64,000 nucleotides of DNA from Pseudomonas reinekei (GTDB taxonomy: Bacteria; Pseudomonadota; Gammaproteobacteria; Pseudomonadales; Pseudomonadaceae). Shown in pieces: positions 26,467 through 35,375 of the stretch. The position numbers and the translations under genes are program-made. Under the pieces are notes generated by a model. That model was not told the origin of the DNA, did not search any database, and saw nothing but the letters and a program-made list of their open reading frames with translations. The first letter of the stretch is position 1. Every line of letters begins with the position of its first letter. The DNA lies in assembly GCF_001945365.1 (NCBI RefSeq), contig NZ_MSTQ01000025.1, positions 1 to 64,000 of the forward strand. The letters run 5' to 3'.

Positions 26467-26739
26467 ATGAACATCTCAAAAATCGCGATTTTCCTGGCGC
26501 TCAGTTGCATCGGTGCGCAGGCCTTTGCCGAAGAAAGCCACGCCAACGTGTCCAGAGACCAGGCACCGGTAGAGACGTACACCTACGGTTCGAAACTGGA
26601 TGTCAAAAAAGTCATTTCCGTGACTGATGTTGCACCAGAGTGCGGCCCGGTGCCGGCGCAAATGACTTATGAAGACTCCCAGGGGCAGCGCCACGTCATG
26701 CAGTATCAGGTCATGGGCAGCGGCTGTTCGAACGGTTGA
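26467..26739 (+). CDS. DUF2790 family periplasmic protein (second copy)
   Basis: A 90-residue protein with a signal peptide (about 1-20, AQAFA-EE). The mature part has 'ETYTYGSKLDVKKVISV', a central Cys (APECGPVPAQMTYED) and a C-terminal Cys (GSGCSNG), matching the layout of the gene at 5298. The ATG at 26467 follows CGGAGAACTTC. Function unknown. It is single, with the LysR gene converging from the right. Confidence 0.85.
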   Translation: MNISKIAIFLALSCIGAQAFAEESHANVSRDQAPVETYTYGSKLDVKKVISVTDVAPECGPVPAQMTYEDSQGQRHVMQYQVMGSGCSNG

Positions 26740-26775
26740 GTATTGCGATGACGATGGAGGGTCGACACTCCAGCC

Positions 26776-27723
26776 TTAGAGGTGCCTGATTTTTTTTGAT
26801 GAGCAGGCAATTTTGTCGTCGCTCGCCAGCAACCCGGGCAGGTAGTCCTTTAGAAACTCCACCCAGGTTTTTATTTTTGCATCGACGAATTTTCGTGAAG
26901 GGTAGATCGCAAACAGGTTCAATTCTTCAAAATGGTACTCCGGCAGCACCCGCACCAATGTGCCTGTCTTCAGGCCGGCCACGGCAGACGCAATAGGCTG
27001 AATGCCGATCCCCATGCCACGGGTGATGGCGACGGTCATGGCGTCGGCGGTGTTGACGTGAAACGGCGAGACCGGCGTGTTGACGGTCTCCACGCCTTGC
27101 GGCCCTTCAAATACCCAATGCTCGGCCGGCATGACCGTGTTGACGATCCTCAAACAATCATGTGCCCCCAAAGAACCCGGCGTGTCGGGCATTCCGCGCT
27201 TCTTCAGATACTCGGGCGAGGCGCAGAGAATGCTGTAGGTGATGCCCAGCCGCTGTGCGACAAAGCCTGAGTCGGGTAGGTCCCGCGCCAGCACGATCGA
27301 CATGTCATAGCCTTCCTCCAGCAAGTCTGGCAGCCGGTTGGTCAGGGTCAAATCGAACAATACCGAGGGATGGGCCTCGCGGTATTTAGCGATGGCGTCG
27401 ATCACGTAATGATTGCCGATGGCCGACATCGCATGAATCTTCAAACGGCCCACGGGCGTGATCTGTGCCGTGCCGGCTTCTTCCTCAGCTTCACGCAGCT
27501 CTTCCAGAATTTTCTCGCAACGTTGCAAATAACGTGTGCCAGCCTCGGTCAACGCCAGGCGCCGCGTCGTACGGTTGATCAGGCGGGTTTGCAGGCGGGC
27601 CTCCAGGCTGGAGACCGCTTTGGAAACGTTGGTCGTGGTGGTGTCCAGCAACTGGGCCGCGGCGGTAAAGCTGCCGCTTTGTGCAACCGCCGAAAAAAAC
27701 CGCATGGTCTGGAAAACATCCAT
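26776..27723 (-). CDS. LysR-family transcriptional regulator
   Basis: A 315-residue regulator: helix-turn-helix (about 5-62, 'SFTAAAQLLDTTTTNVSKAV'), linker helix, and effector domain (about 90-300) of the type in regulators that control oxidoreductases and efflux. The tail is basic and Ser-rich. It lies 59 bases downstream of the aldo/keto reductase on the same strand and may be cotranscribed with and control it. Inducer unknown. Confidence 0.9.
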   Translation of the reverse strand: MDVFQTMRFFSAVAQSGSFTAAAQLLDTTTTNVSKAVSSLEARLQTRLINRTTRRLALTEAGTRYLQRCEKILEELREAEEEAGTAQITPVGRLKIHAMSAIGNHYVIDAIAKYREAHPSVLFDLTLTNRLPDLLEEGYDMSIVLARDLPDSGFVAQRLGITYSILCASPEYLKKRGMPDTPGSLGAHDCLRIVNTVMPAEHWVFEGPQGVETVNTPVSPFHVNTADAMTVAITRGMGIGIQPIASAVAGLKTGTLVRVLPEYHFEELNLFAIYPSRKFVDAKIKTWVEFLKDYLPGLLASDDKIACSSKKIRHL

Positions 27724-27782
27724 CGTTTCACCTCAAGTGATAAGCGATAAAAGGGACGGTCGCTGCCGTCCCTTGTGGTGCA

Positions 27783-28733
27783 CTACTGTTGTCGCGGGAT
27801 GAATCCGGGCACTCCCGTCTCTACCACCGAGTTGAAGCGTATCCGCGTTGTGATCTCTTCGCGAATTTCAAGCATGGCCCGGTGCGGCAGGGTAGCGATA
27901 TCGAAGTTTTCCCGGATATGGCTCAGCGTTGCTGATGTGGTGAGGAACGCTACACCCCGCTGTACCGCCCAGGCCAGCAAGACTTGGGCCGGGGTCCGCT
28001 GCAAATGCCGGGCGATCCCCGTAATCACTTCGTCTTCCAGCACGTTCGGCTCCATGCCGTGCCCGAGCGGGGCAAAGGCGAGGACGACGATGCCCTGCTG
28101 CTTGCAGAACTCAAGCAGCTCCCATTCCGGCAGGTAAGGGTGGGATTCAACTTGCACCACGGCGGGTTTGATCCGCGCCACGGCCACGATCTCTTTCAGC
28201 GCTTCGAGGGTGATATCGGACAAACCGATGGACTTGCAGCGCCCCTCATCCACCAGTTGCTCAAGGGCACGCCAGGTGTCAATCAGCGTCACGTCACCGT
28301 CGTAAAGGACGTGGCCGAAAGCGTCTCGTGGGTCTTGGTCGTCGCCTGCCTTGAAGGCGAAAGGCGTATGGATCAGGTAGCAATCGATGTAGTCCACCTG
28401 GAGCCGACGGCAACTGGCTTCGAACGCCGGCAATACGCGCTCGGGTCGATGGTTGGTGTTCCACAGTTTGGTGGTAATGAACAAGTCTTCGCGCCGCGCC
28501 TTGCCCGCATCCATGAACGCTTTGAAGGCAACACCGACCCTTTCTTCGTTGCGGTAACGCTCGGCGCAATCGAAATGGCGGAATCCGGTTTCCAGCGCAT
28601 GGGTGATCGCCTCGGTGGTGACGCTCAGGTCCTTGAACAGGGTGCCGAAGCCGACGGCGGGCATTTTCCCTGTGCCGTGATTCAGCGCAAATGTTGTATC
28701 GCGAAGTTCATCGTGAAAGGCTTCGTAGGACAT
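27783..28733 (-). CDS. Aldo/keto reductase
   Basis: A 316-residue NADPH-dependent reductase with the (beta/alpha)8 signature: 'GFRHFDCAERYRNEERVG' (Asp and catalytic Tyr), catalytic Lys in 'ITTKLWNT', and His in 'CYLIHTPF', then a NADPH-binding C-terminal block. It would reduce aldehydes or ketones to alcohols. I chose the ATG at 28731-28733, preceded by GGAGTAATGAC. The frame is open 38 codons further upstream without family features. Confidence 0.9.
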   Translation of the reverse strand: MSYEAFHDELRDTTFALNHGTGKMPAVGFGTLFKDLSVTTEAITHALETGFRHFDCAERYRNEERVGVAFKAFMDAGKARREDLFITTKLWNTNHRPERVLPAFEASCRRLQVDYIDCYLIHTPFAFKAGDDQDPRDAFGHVLYDGDVTLIDTWRALEQLVDEGRCKSIGLSDITLEALKEIVAVARIKPAVVQVESHPYLPEWELLEFCKQQGIVVLAFAPLGHGMEPNVLEDEVITGIARHLQRTPAQVLLAWAVQRGVAFLTTSATLSHIRENFDIATLPHRAMLEIREEITTRIRFNSVVETGVPGFIPRQQ

Positions 28734-28764
28734 GTCATTACTCCAAATATCGAGGCCGCGGCCT

Positions 28765-30219
28765 CTACTGATACGAACGTTGTGGGGCTTCGCGGCTGGC
28801 AACCCGTTGCTCGAAGACGCCAATGGAATTGCCGCCGAGGGCGACAAACAGCTGCACGGTGTCGAGGTACTGCGCGGTCTTCACGCGGATATGGCCCAGC
28901 AGCGACTGTTGGTAGGCGCGCTCGGCTTCCAGCACCTGGAGGATGCTGTTCTCGCCTTGGGCATAGGCTTGCTGGTTCAACCGCAGGCTGGTTTCGGCCG
29001 CTTGCAGGGCGTCTTCCTGGGCGAGGAATTCTTCCGCGTCATGGTTGATTGCTTGAAGCGTGTCCGCGACCTGGCCGAACGAACTGATGACGGTCTGCTG
29101 ATAGCCGGCGAGCGTCGCGTTGTAGCCTTCGACGGCTGCCTGCTGCTCAGCCTTGAGGGTTCCGCCGGTGAAGATCGGTGCCGTCAGGCCTGCGGCAAAA
29201 CCCCAGAGCGCCGCACCGCCATTGCCTGAAGCAGCCTGGGCCAACGATGCGGACAAGGTCACCCGAGGATAGAGATTGGCGGTTGCCACGCCGACGGCGG
29301 CGCTGGCGATGTGCAGCTCCGCCTCGGCCTGGCGCACGTCCGGCCGATCGTGGGCCAATTCCGAGGGCAGGCTGACCGGCACGTTCGACGGCAAGGCGAA
29401 CTCGTCGAGGTGGAAGTCCGGCGCGATCCAGTCCGCCGGGCCTTTGCCCGTCAGGATCGACAGCGCATGGCGGGCCGCATCACGTTGCTGGGCCAATGGC
29501 GGCAGCAGTGTGCGGTCCTGGGCAAGCCGCGTCTCGGCCAGCGAAACATCAATCTGCGTGGTCGCGCCGTTGATCAGCGCCGCGCGTACCAGTTCGAGGT
29601 TCTTGGTGTCGTTGACCAGCAGTTTCTCCACGGCCTGGATTTGCGCGTTGGCCGATGCGATCAACAACGACTGGCTGGCAACCTCGCCGGTCAGGGTCAG
29701 GTACGCCGCTTCGTAGCGATGCGTTTGCAGATCGGTGAACGCTTGTTGCTGTTCGACCAGCCGCTTGTTGCCACCGAACACATCCAGGTCGAAGCCGACC
29801 CGTGGCCCGATCGCATAGAAGTTGGAGATCGAAGGCTCCTTGGCGTTGTGCACCCGTTGACGACCCGCCATCGCGCCGAAGTCGACTTGCGGGTACAACG
29901 CGCCTTGCGCCGCCGCCACGGATTGAGACGCCTGGCGAATGGTTGCATCGGCAGCGACCAGCTCAAGGTTGCCGTCGATGGCCCGGCGCACGACCTGGTC
30001 GAGCTTGGGCGAGCGGAAGGCGGACCACCATTGCCCGCTGACTTTCTGGCCAAGCGCGATACGCTGCTGGCCGCCGAGATGTTGTTCGGCCTGTTGATCG
30101 TAATGCTGCGACGGGCTCGCTTCAGGTGTTTTGAAGTCAGGGCCGACAGTGCAGGCCGAGAGAAAAACCAGCGCCGACAATGCCGTGAGTTTCGGTTGGA
30201 ATAGATGACTGGATTTCAT
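28765..30219 (-). CDS. Outer-membrane efflux lipoprotein (NodT/OprM family)
   Basis: A 484-residue TolC-like channel. The N-terminus has a lipoprotein signal (Cys in FLSACTVGPDF, about residue 23) and the family motif 'VGPDFKTPEA'. Two long coiled-coil repeats follow, each with the outer-membrane-efflux pattern. The start is the ATG at 30219 with GTGGAG 8-12 bases upstream. It is the last gene of an operon with the EmrB- and EmrA-like genes, completing a three-part pump across both membranes. Confidence 0.92.
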   Translation of the reverse strand: MKSSHLFQPKLTALSALVFLSACTVGPDFKTPEASPSQHYDQQAEQHLGGQQRIALGQKVSGQWWSAFRSPKLDQVVRRAIDGNLELVAADATIRQASQSVAAAQGALYPQVDFGAMAGRQRVHNAKEPSISNFYAIGPRVGFDLDVFGGNKRLVEQQQAFTDLQTHRYEAAYLTLTGEVASQSLLIASANAQIQAVEKLLVNDTKNLELVRAALINGATTQIDVSLAETRLAQDRTLLPPLAQQRDAARHALSILTGKGPADWIAPDFHLDEFALPSNVPVSLPSELAHDRPDVRQAEAELHIASAAVGVATANLYPRVTLSASLAQAASGNGGAALWGFAAGLTAPIFTGGTLKAEQQAAVEGYNATLAGYQQTVISSFGQVADTLQAINHDAEEFLAQEDALQAAETSLRLNQQAYAQGENSILQVLEAERAYQQSLLGHIRVKTAQYLDTVQLFVALGGNSIGVFEQRVASREAPQRSYQ

Positions 30220-30238
30220 TGGGCACACTCCACGAGAA

Positions 30239-31738
30239 CTAGTTGGCCGCAGCAGGTTTGCGAAGAAAGAGAATCAGCGGGCTGACCACCAGCATCGCCA
30301 CCATCAAGATTTTGAACTGGTCGACAACGGCGATGAACGCTGCCTGGTGGGTGATCAGGTGGCTGAGCCCTTCAAGTGTCGGCAGCGGCAGCGATGCTGT
30401 GCCGAAATGCGCGGCGGCGCTGTAGGGCGTCACGTTGTTGCCAAGCGCCAGGTGCATCGCCTGCGTATTGTTGAAGAAGAAAATCTGCACGATCGCCACG
30501 CCAATGGTGCTGCCGTACACCCGCGAAAGATTGAACAGGCCGGTGCCTTCCGGGCGCAGCGCAGGGTCGAGCGTGCTGAACGCAACCTTGGTCAGCGACG
30601 GCATTAACATGCCAATGCCGACCCCCTGGATCGCGCCGGTCACCGCAACCGGCGACCAGTCCATCAACGGCGAATAGCCGAGCATCAACCAGTTGGCATA
30701 AATCACCGCGCCCGCGCCTGCCGCCACGAACCACCGACGGTCGAAACGCTCGGGCACACGCCCCATCAGCAGGAACGCGCCAACCAGCCCGATACCGCGT
30801 GGAATAGTCAGGGCACCGGTGGTGTCAGGCGGGTAGCCGAGGATTTCATCGAGCATCGGCGACGTCAGGGCCATGGTCGACAACAGCACGAAACCGACGG
30901 CGAAAAAGATGATCGTCGACAGCACGAAATTGCGATCGCGGAACAGGCTCTTGTTGAGGAAATGCGCCTGTTTGGTCAGCACATGCATCAGGAACAAGTA
31001 CAAACCCAGTCCACCGGCCAGCGCCTCGATCCAGATTTCCGGCGAGTCGAACCAGTCCATGCGTTCGCCACGGTCGAGCAGCATTTGCAGGCTGATCAAC
31101 GCCAGCGTGAAGGTGCCAAAACCAAAGAAGTCGAACGCCGGCGCCTTCGCGGCTTTCTTCTCGGTGAGCAACAGCGCTACGACCAGGAAAATGTACGTCG
31201 ACAACGGCAGGCTGACGAAGAAGATCGGGCGCCAGTCGTAATGCTCGGCGATCCAGCCTCCGATGCTCGGGCCGCTGACGATGCCCATGAGCACGATTGC
31301 AGTCCAGGTCGCGCCGAACTTCATGCGCTTCTCGGGCGCCAACGTCTCCATGGCAATCGCCATCGACAGGGGCGCCAGCACACCGCTCGCCAAGCCTTGA
31401 ATAATGCGCGCGCCGATGAATTCCAGCGGCGTGCTGGAAACCGTGGCCAGCAGCAGGCCGAGGACGAAGAACGCGAGCGCAGCTTGATACACCCGCTTCA
31501 AGCCAAAACGGGCGGCCAGCCACTGGGCAATCGGCATGGTGATGGCGCTTGCCGCCAGGTACGCGGTGAATATCCAGCCCGCCTGATCGTCGGTCATCGA
31601 CAGGCTGCCTTGAATCAGCCGCAATACCGCATTGGGCAACGGCAGGTTCGCCGACTGCATGTAAGTCGCGAGCAGAACGGCCAACCTGAGCGAGCGCGCA
31701 CTGCTTGCATTCGGGGTTGTATCTGCAGGGGCGTTCAT
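30239..31738 (-). CDS. MFS drug:proton antiporter (EmrB/DHA2 family)
   Basis: A 499-residue inner-membrane exporter with about 14 hydrophobic helices and the DHA2 motifs, such as 'RIIQGLASGVLAPLSMA' in the helix-4 region. Its ATG overlaps the EmrA-like stop by one base (TAATG), so the genes are translationally coupled. It should use the proton gradient to push toxic compounds through the adaptor and the NodT channel. Substrate cannot be told. A divergent TetR gene likely controls it. Confidence 0.93.
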   Translation of the reverse strand: MNAPADTTPNASSARSLRLAVLLATYMQSANLPLPNAVLRLIQGSLSMTDDQAGWIFTAYLAASAITMPIAQWLAARFGLKRVYQAALAFFVLGLLLATVSSTPLEFIGARIIQGLASGVLAPLSMAIAMETLAPEKRMKFGATWTAIVLMGIVSGPSIGGWIAEHYDWRPIFFVSLPLSTYIFLVVALLLTEKKAAKAPAFDFFGFGTFTLALISLQMLLDRGERMDWFDSPEIWIEALAGGLGLYLFLMHVLTKQAHFLNKSLFRDRNFVLSTIIFFAVGFVLLSTMALTSPMLDEILGYPPDTTGALTIPRGIGLVGAFLLMGRVPERFDRRWFVAAGAGAVIYANWLMLGYSPLMDWSPVAVTGAIQGVGIGMLMPSLTKVAFSTLDPALRPEGTGLFNLSRVYGSTIGVAIVQIFFFNNTQAMHLALGNNVTPYSAAAHFGTASLPLPTLEGLSHLITHQAAFIAVVDQFKILMVAMLVVSPLILFLRKPAAAN

Positions 31739-32856
31739 TAGAGGTTACCTGCCGTCAGCAGCGATTTGAGCGGATGCCACCATGGTGTGCTGTAACCGGT
31801 GTCGACCTTGACCGTGGCGCTGGTGCCCGAAAACAGTGGCAGGGCAGGGTCGACGTCATCCAGTTCGAGGCGAACCGGTACCCGCTGAACCACTTTGACC
31901 CAGTTGCCCGTGGCGTTTTCCGGCGGCAGCAGGGCGAAGTCCGACCCGGCGCCGGGGCTCATGCTGGTGACGTGGGCCTTGAACACGCGATCCGGGTAGG
32001 TGTCGATGCGGATGGTCGCTTCCTGGCCGGGGCGCATGTGCGTGACCTGGGTTTCGCGGAAGTTGGCTTCGACCCAGATCTCGTGGTCGGAAATCAGCGC
32101 AAAGGCCGGTGCGCCGTTATTGAGGTAATTGCCCACCTGCAAGTCATCGACTTTGGCGACGATGCCGTCGGCGGGGGCATAAACCGTGGCGTACGCGAGG
32201 TAGAGCTGCGCTTCGTCCAGCTGCGCCTTGGCCTCGCGAACGCTGGGATGGCTATCGATATCGATGCTCGGGTTGCCGTTCAAGGCGACGACGGTGCTGG
32301 CGATCTGTTGCTCTATTGACGCGATGCGCTGCCGTGCCACCTTCAGGTCGGTTTCCGAGCGCTCATAAAGGGAGCGGGAGACGAATTCGGTCGCCATCAG
32401 CGCTTTCTTGCGCGCAAATTCCTTCTCGTCGAAGCCCGCCGACGCTTTCGCCGCTTGCAGTTCCGCCTGTTGCTGGCGATAGCTGGCCTTGAGGCCGTCG
32501 ATGCGCAAGCGCGCGACGCTCAGTTGCGCTTCGGCACGATTGGTCGCGATCTGCAATGGCTTGGGGTCGATGCGAAACAGCACCTGACCCTTGGTCACCT
32601 TCTGATTGTCTTCAACGGCGATTTCTACAACCTGCCCGGAAATCCGCGCGTTGATCGAAGCCTTGGCCACGCGAGCGTAGGCGTTGTCGGTAGTGACGAA
32701 GGGTACGCCGGCAACGTAGTGGGCGTAGCCAACGGCGGCGAAGAGGGCGGGCAGGCCGACCATCAGCCATGGCCGCAGTTTTTCCTTCAAGGGTTTCTTG
32801 ATGGGCGATTGGGCCGCGAAGGCCTGGGAAGCCGGGATCTCGATTTGTTTAGTCAT
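31738..32856 (-). CDS. HlyD/EmrA-type membrane fusion protein
   Basis: A 372-residue periplasmic adaptor with one N-terminal membrane helix (about 32-50), lipoyl halves around a long coiled-coil hairpin (about 75-225) and a beta-barrel (about 240-340). The ATG at 32856 is used; the longer open frame upstream has no membrane-fusion features. First gene of the efflux operon, 250 bases from the divergent TetR regulator. Confidence 0.92.
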   Translation of the reverse strand: MTKQIEIPASQAFAAQSPIKKPLKEKLRPWLMVGLPALFAAVGYAHYVAGVPFVTTDNAYARVAKASINARISGQVVEIAVEDNQKVTKGQVLFRIDPKPLQIATNRAEAQLSVARLRIDGLKASYRQQQAELQAAKASAGFDEKEFARKKALMATEFVSRSLYERSETDLKVARQRIASIEQQIASTVVALNGNPSIDIDSHPSVREAKAQLDEAQLYLAYATVYAPADGIVAKVDDLQVGNYLNNGAPAFALISDHEIWVEANFRETQVTHMRPGQEATIRIDTYPDRVFKAHVTSMSPGAGSDFALLPPENATGNWVKVVQRVPVRLELDDVDPALPLFSGTSATVKVDTGYSTPWWHPLKSLLTAGNL

Positions 32857-33025
32857 GATCGAATGCACCTTTAACCGGGAATTCGGGCCAGGAGTCATCG
32901 CCAGGCGCCGACGTGAATAAATGCTGTTGGAAAGCAAACGCGCAGGCGGTTGGGAGGATCGCTCCGTCGCCTCTGTTTCGTCGTTGCAACACCCGGTTCG
33001 AGCTTCGCGTGAACAAACATGGATC

Positions 33026-33044
33026 AAGGAATTTGTGGTTCCTT
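33026..33044. promoter_or_regulatory. Candidate TetR operator
   Basis: AAGGAATTTGTGGTTCCTT is an inverted repeat (AAGGAA-N7-TTCCTT) in the divergent region between the TetR gene and the efflux operon. Size and place fit a TetR-family operator, but it was not matched to a known one. Confidence 0.4.
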
Positions 33045-33106
33045 ATTTTTGTGCGATGGTGTAAAAATATCCCCACATTCACCTCCCTGCAAGGGTTTTG
33101 TACGAC

Positions 33107-33733
33107 ATGGCACAAAATAAACTGACAGAGGGTAAAGGCCGTGGCCGGCCCCGCGCGTATGACCCGCAGACGGCGCTGCAACAGGCACTCGGTGTTTTCT
33201 GGAGCACCGGCTATTCCGGCGCGTCCCTGGACAGCATCGCCTCGGCGGCGGGGATGAATCGCCCGAGCCTCTACGCGGCCTTCGGTGACAAGCATTCGCT
33301 GTACATCAAGGCGCTGGAGCAGTACTGGGAAGTGGCCTCTGCCGACATGCAGGCCGCGCTGACGGACCCCGGCTTGACCTTGCGCGAGGCGCTGATGCGG
33401 TTCTACGAGGGGCAGTTGTCGATCTACTTTTCCGGCGAAGGCCAGCCTCGGGGCTGCTTCGCCATCGGCACGGCGACCACCGAAGCGGTCGAAGACCCGG
33501 AAATTCGCGCCCTGCTGTCGGACCGGCTCAGCCGTCTCGATGCCGACCTGGAAGTGCGTCTGCGCACGGCCATCGAATCCGGCGAACTGAAAAGTGATGT
33601 CGACGCGGCGGCGTTGGCGGTGCTGGCGTCATCGCTGCTGCACAGCATTTCGATTCGGGCGCGGGCGGGTAAGTCCCGGGCCGAGTTGAGTGAACTTGCG
33701 CGCAATGCGGTGAGCGTGATCTGCGGTGAGTGA
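33107..33733 (+). CDS. TetR-family repressor of the divergent efflux operon
   Basis: A 208-residue regulator: helix-turn-helix (about 25-65, 'SLDSIASAAGMNRPSLYAAFGDKHSLY' region) and a ligand-binding C-terminal domain with a 'GQPRGCFAIGTATTEAVEDPE' block typical of the AcrR/YjdC-like group. The ATG at 33107 is preceded by AAGGGTTTTGTACGAC. It is transcribed away from emrA-like and overlaps the mug start by 8 bases. Probable ligand-released repressor of the pump. Confidence 0.9.
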   Translation: MAQNKLTEGKGRGRPRAYDPQTALQQALGVFWSTGYSGASLDSIASAAGMNRPSLYAAFGDKHSLYIKALEQYWEVASADMQAALTDPGLTLREALMRFYEGQLSIYFSGEGQPRGCFAIGTATTEAVEDPEIRALLSDRLSRLDADLEVRLRTAIESGELKSDVDAAALAVLASSLLHSISIRARAGKSRAELSELARNAVSVICGE

Positions 33734-34232
33734 GGGGCTCGAAGACATACTGGCCGAGCAGCTGACGGTGGTGTTTTGCGGGATCAACCCCGGCATGATC
33801 GCCGCCGCTCAAGGCCACCATTTCGCTGGTCGCGGCAATCGCTTCTGGCGCACGCTGCATCTGGCCGGATTTACTCCGGAGGAGGTGCGCCCGGAAAACG
33901 ACCGGACGATTGTGCAGTATCAGTGCGGCCTGACCGCGGTGGTCGAGCGACCGACGGCGCGGGCGGATCAACTCTCAAAGCAGGAATTCATCGCCGCGGC
34001 GGCGAACTTCGAGCAGAAGATCGCCCGCTACGCACCGCGCTATGTGGCGTTTCTCGGCAAAGCGGCGTACTCGGCGCTGTCCGCTCAACGCAATGTGGGG
34101 TGGGGGCTTCAGTCCGGGACATTCGGCAACGCCGCGGTGTGGGTCTTGCCCAATCCCAGTGGACGAAACCTGGCGTTCAGCCTTGAGCAATTGATCGATG
34201 CGTATCGGCAACTCAGGCTGATCGCGTTCTAG
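33726..34232 (+). CDS. mug: G/U mismatch-specific DNA glycosylase
   Basis: A 168-residue uracil-DNA glycosylase of the Mug/TDG family. It has the catalytic-loop motif GINPG (about residue 19-23) with the Asn that activates water, and the second motif NPSGRN (about residue 145) that inserts into DNA. It removes uracil or ethenocytosine opposite guanine. The start is a GTG inside the end of the TetR gene. Length and order match E. coli Mug. Confidence 0.92.
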   Translation: MSEGLEDILAEQLTVVFCGINPGMIAAAQGHHFAGRGNRFWRTLHLAGFTPEEVRPENDRTIVQYQCGLTAVVERPTARADQLSKQEFIAAAANFEQKIARYAPRYVAFLGKAAYSALSAQRNVGWGLQSGTFGNAAVWVLPNPSGRNLAFSLEQLIDAYRQLRLIAF

Positions 34233-34237
34233 CCGAC

Positions 34238-34759
34238 TCAGTCATTCATCCCGTCATCTATCGCGATGCCTTGCGCACGCATGGCCTTGATCAGGTCGCC
34301 GCGGGTGCCAGGCAGGTTGAGCATGGTCCTGGCCCGCAAAGTCGCGACTTCATCAGCGCTGTAGGGCTGGTAATTCGCCGGAACGCTCTTGCCGGCCATG
34401 CCATCTTCGCGCATCAGCCAGTTGAGCAGATCCGCCAGTTGCGCGTTGTTCAGCGCCGACTGCGACATGCCCGGCACGCGCACCAGAAATTCGCGGCCAC
34501 CGGGGACTTTCAGGAAGTTGCCGACAAAGCCTTTCATCCGTGGTGTGTCGTTGGCCGCGGAACCGCTGCCGTCGCCCAGATGGCAACCGGCGCATTGCAA
34601 TTGATAGTTCACGCCGACGCTGTAGTTGGCTTCGGCGATGGGCTTTTGCGCCTCTTCGTTGCCCGGTGCGTGGCGCTGGTTGGGATTGGGAATGGCCCGG
34701 GCGTGGACCTGCGGGGTGATCAGAAGGCCGGCCAGGCTGAGGATTAACAAGTGACGCAT
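34238..34759 (-). CDS. Monohaem c-type cytochrome of the aromatic amine dehydrogenase cluster
   Basis: A 173-residue exported cytochrome: signal peptide (about 1-20), a single haem site CAGCH (about residue 56-60) and a likely axial Met near PGMSQ. It follows aauA as the small cytochrome gene (orf-2) does in the Alcaligenes faecalis aau cluster. It probably takes electrons from the TTQ dehydrogenase or passes them to the oxidase. It is not MauG, which carries two haems and is about twice as long. A terminator hairpin lies between aauA and this gene, so its expression is probably lower. Confidence 0.85.
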   Translation of the reverse strand: MRHLLILSLAGLLITPQVHARAIPNPNQRHAPGNEEAQKPIAEANYSVGVNYQLQCAGCHLGDGSGSAANDTPRMKGFVGNFLKVPGGREFLVRVPGMSQSALNNAQLADLLNWLMREDGMAGKSVPANYQPYSADEVATLRARTMLNLPGTRGDLIKAMRAQGIAIDDGMND

Positions 34760-34791
34760 GACAATCCCTTTTTGTTGTGGGTGCGATCTTC

Positions 34792-34825
34792 AAAAAAACC
34801 GCCGATTGCAAAGGCAACCGGCGGT
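34792..34825 (-). terminator. Intrinsic terminator or attenuator between aauA and the cytochrome gene
   Basis: On the reverse strand, a 12-base stem with one G.U pair (34798-34809 with 34814-34825), a 4-base loop and then seven T. It is a good rho-independent terminator placed inside the predicted operon. Confidence 0.85.
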
Positions 34826-34835
34826 AAAGCGCGTG

Positions 34836-35357
34836 TCAGACCGCCACGCCACGGATGATCGATACGGTGCAGTGGTAGATGTGCGACTTGGCGGCCAGGC
34901 ACCAGTTCACGTCATTGTTGTTGAACGGGCGGTAGGCCGGCTCTTCACTGTCGTTGCGAGTGCAGGCGCACTGGGCGCAGCTTTGCTTACCGCAGCAGTC
35001 GTTGTACGAAATGATGTAGTCCTTGCCATCAGCCGGATTGCGGCAGGTGCCGATCCAGGTGACTTGCGAGGCTTCGGTGCCCGGTGGGCAGGACGTCACC
35101 GACCCACCGCAGCAGCTGCACAAAAAACCGTCGATGGAGCAGTAGCGCCAGTAGTCGCAGCTGTTCGGATCGCCGGGATCACCGGCCTTCGGGTCAGTGG
35201 CGGCCAGCGCCTTGCTGGTGCGATCCAGTGGCAGCAGCAGGGGCAAGGCGGCACCGGCCACCATCAGCGAGCCCATGCGCGACAGCAGTTTGCGGCGCGA
35301 AGTAGTGTCGGCAACACGGCGCGTCGAGCGCTCGAACAACAGATCCAGCAGTTTCAT
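34836..35357 (-). CDS. aauA: Aromatic amine dehydrogenase, TTQ-bearing small subunit
   Basis: A 173-residue precursor. The cofactor tryptophan tryptophylquinone would be made from Trp101 (TWIGTC) and Trp152 (NDVNWC), 51 residues apart as in known enzymes. With an offset of 8, these equal Trp109 and Trp160 of Alcaligenes faecalis aromatic amine dehydrogenase. The catalytic Asp (Asp128 there) is Asp120 in ISYND, and Thr172 is Thr164. Eleven or more Cys fit the six-disulfide fold. The long leader has a twin-arginine block (SRRKLLSRMG), so it may be exported by Tat. It oxidatively deaminates arylethylamines in the periplasm. Confidence 0.93.
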   Translation of the reverse strand: MKLLDLLFERSTRRVADTTSRRKLLSRMGSLMVAGAALPLLLPLDRTSKALAATDPKAGDPGDPNSCDYWRYCSIDGFLCSCCGGSVTSCPPGTEASQVTWIGTCRNPADGKDYIISYNDCCGKQSCAQCACTRNDSEEPAYRPFNNNDVNWCLAAKSHIYHCTVSIIRGVAV

Positions 35358-35375
35358 GAGGGTCTCCCTGCCTTA

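Noticed and set aside
34238..34759. Cytochrome as MauG
   Set aside because: Only one CxxCH motif and 173 residues; MauG has two haems and about 370 residues.
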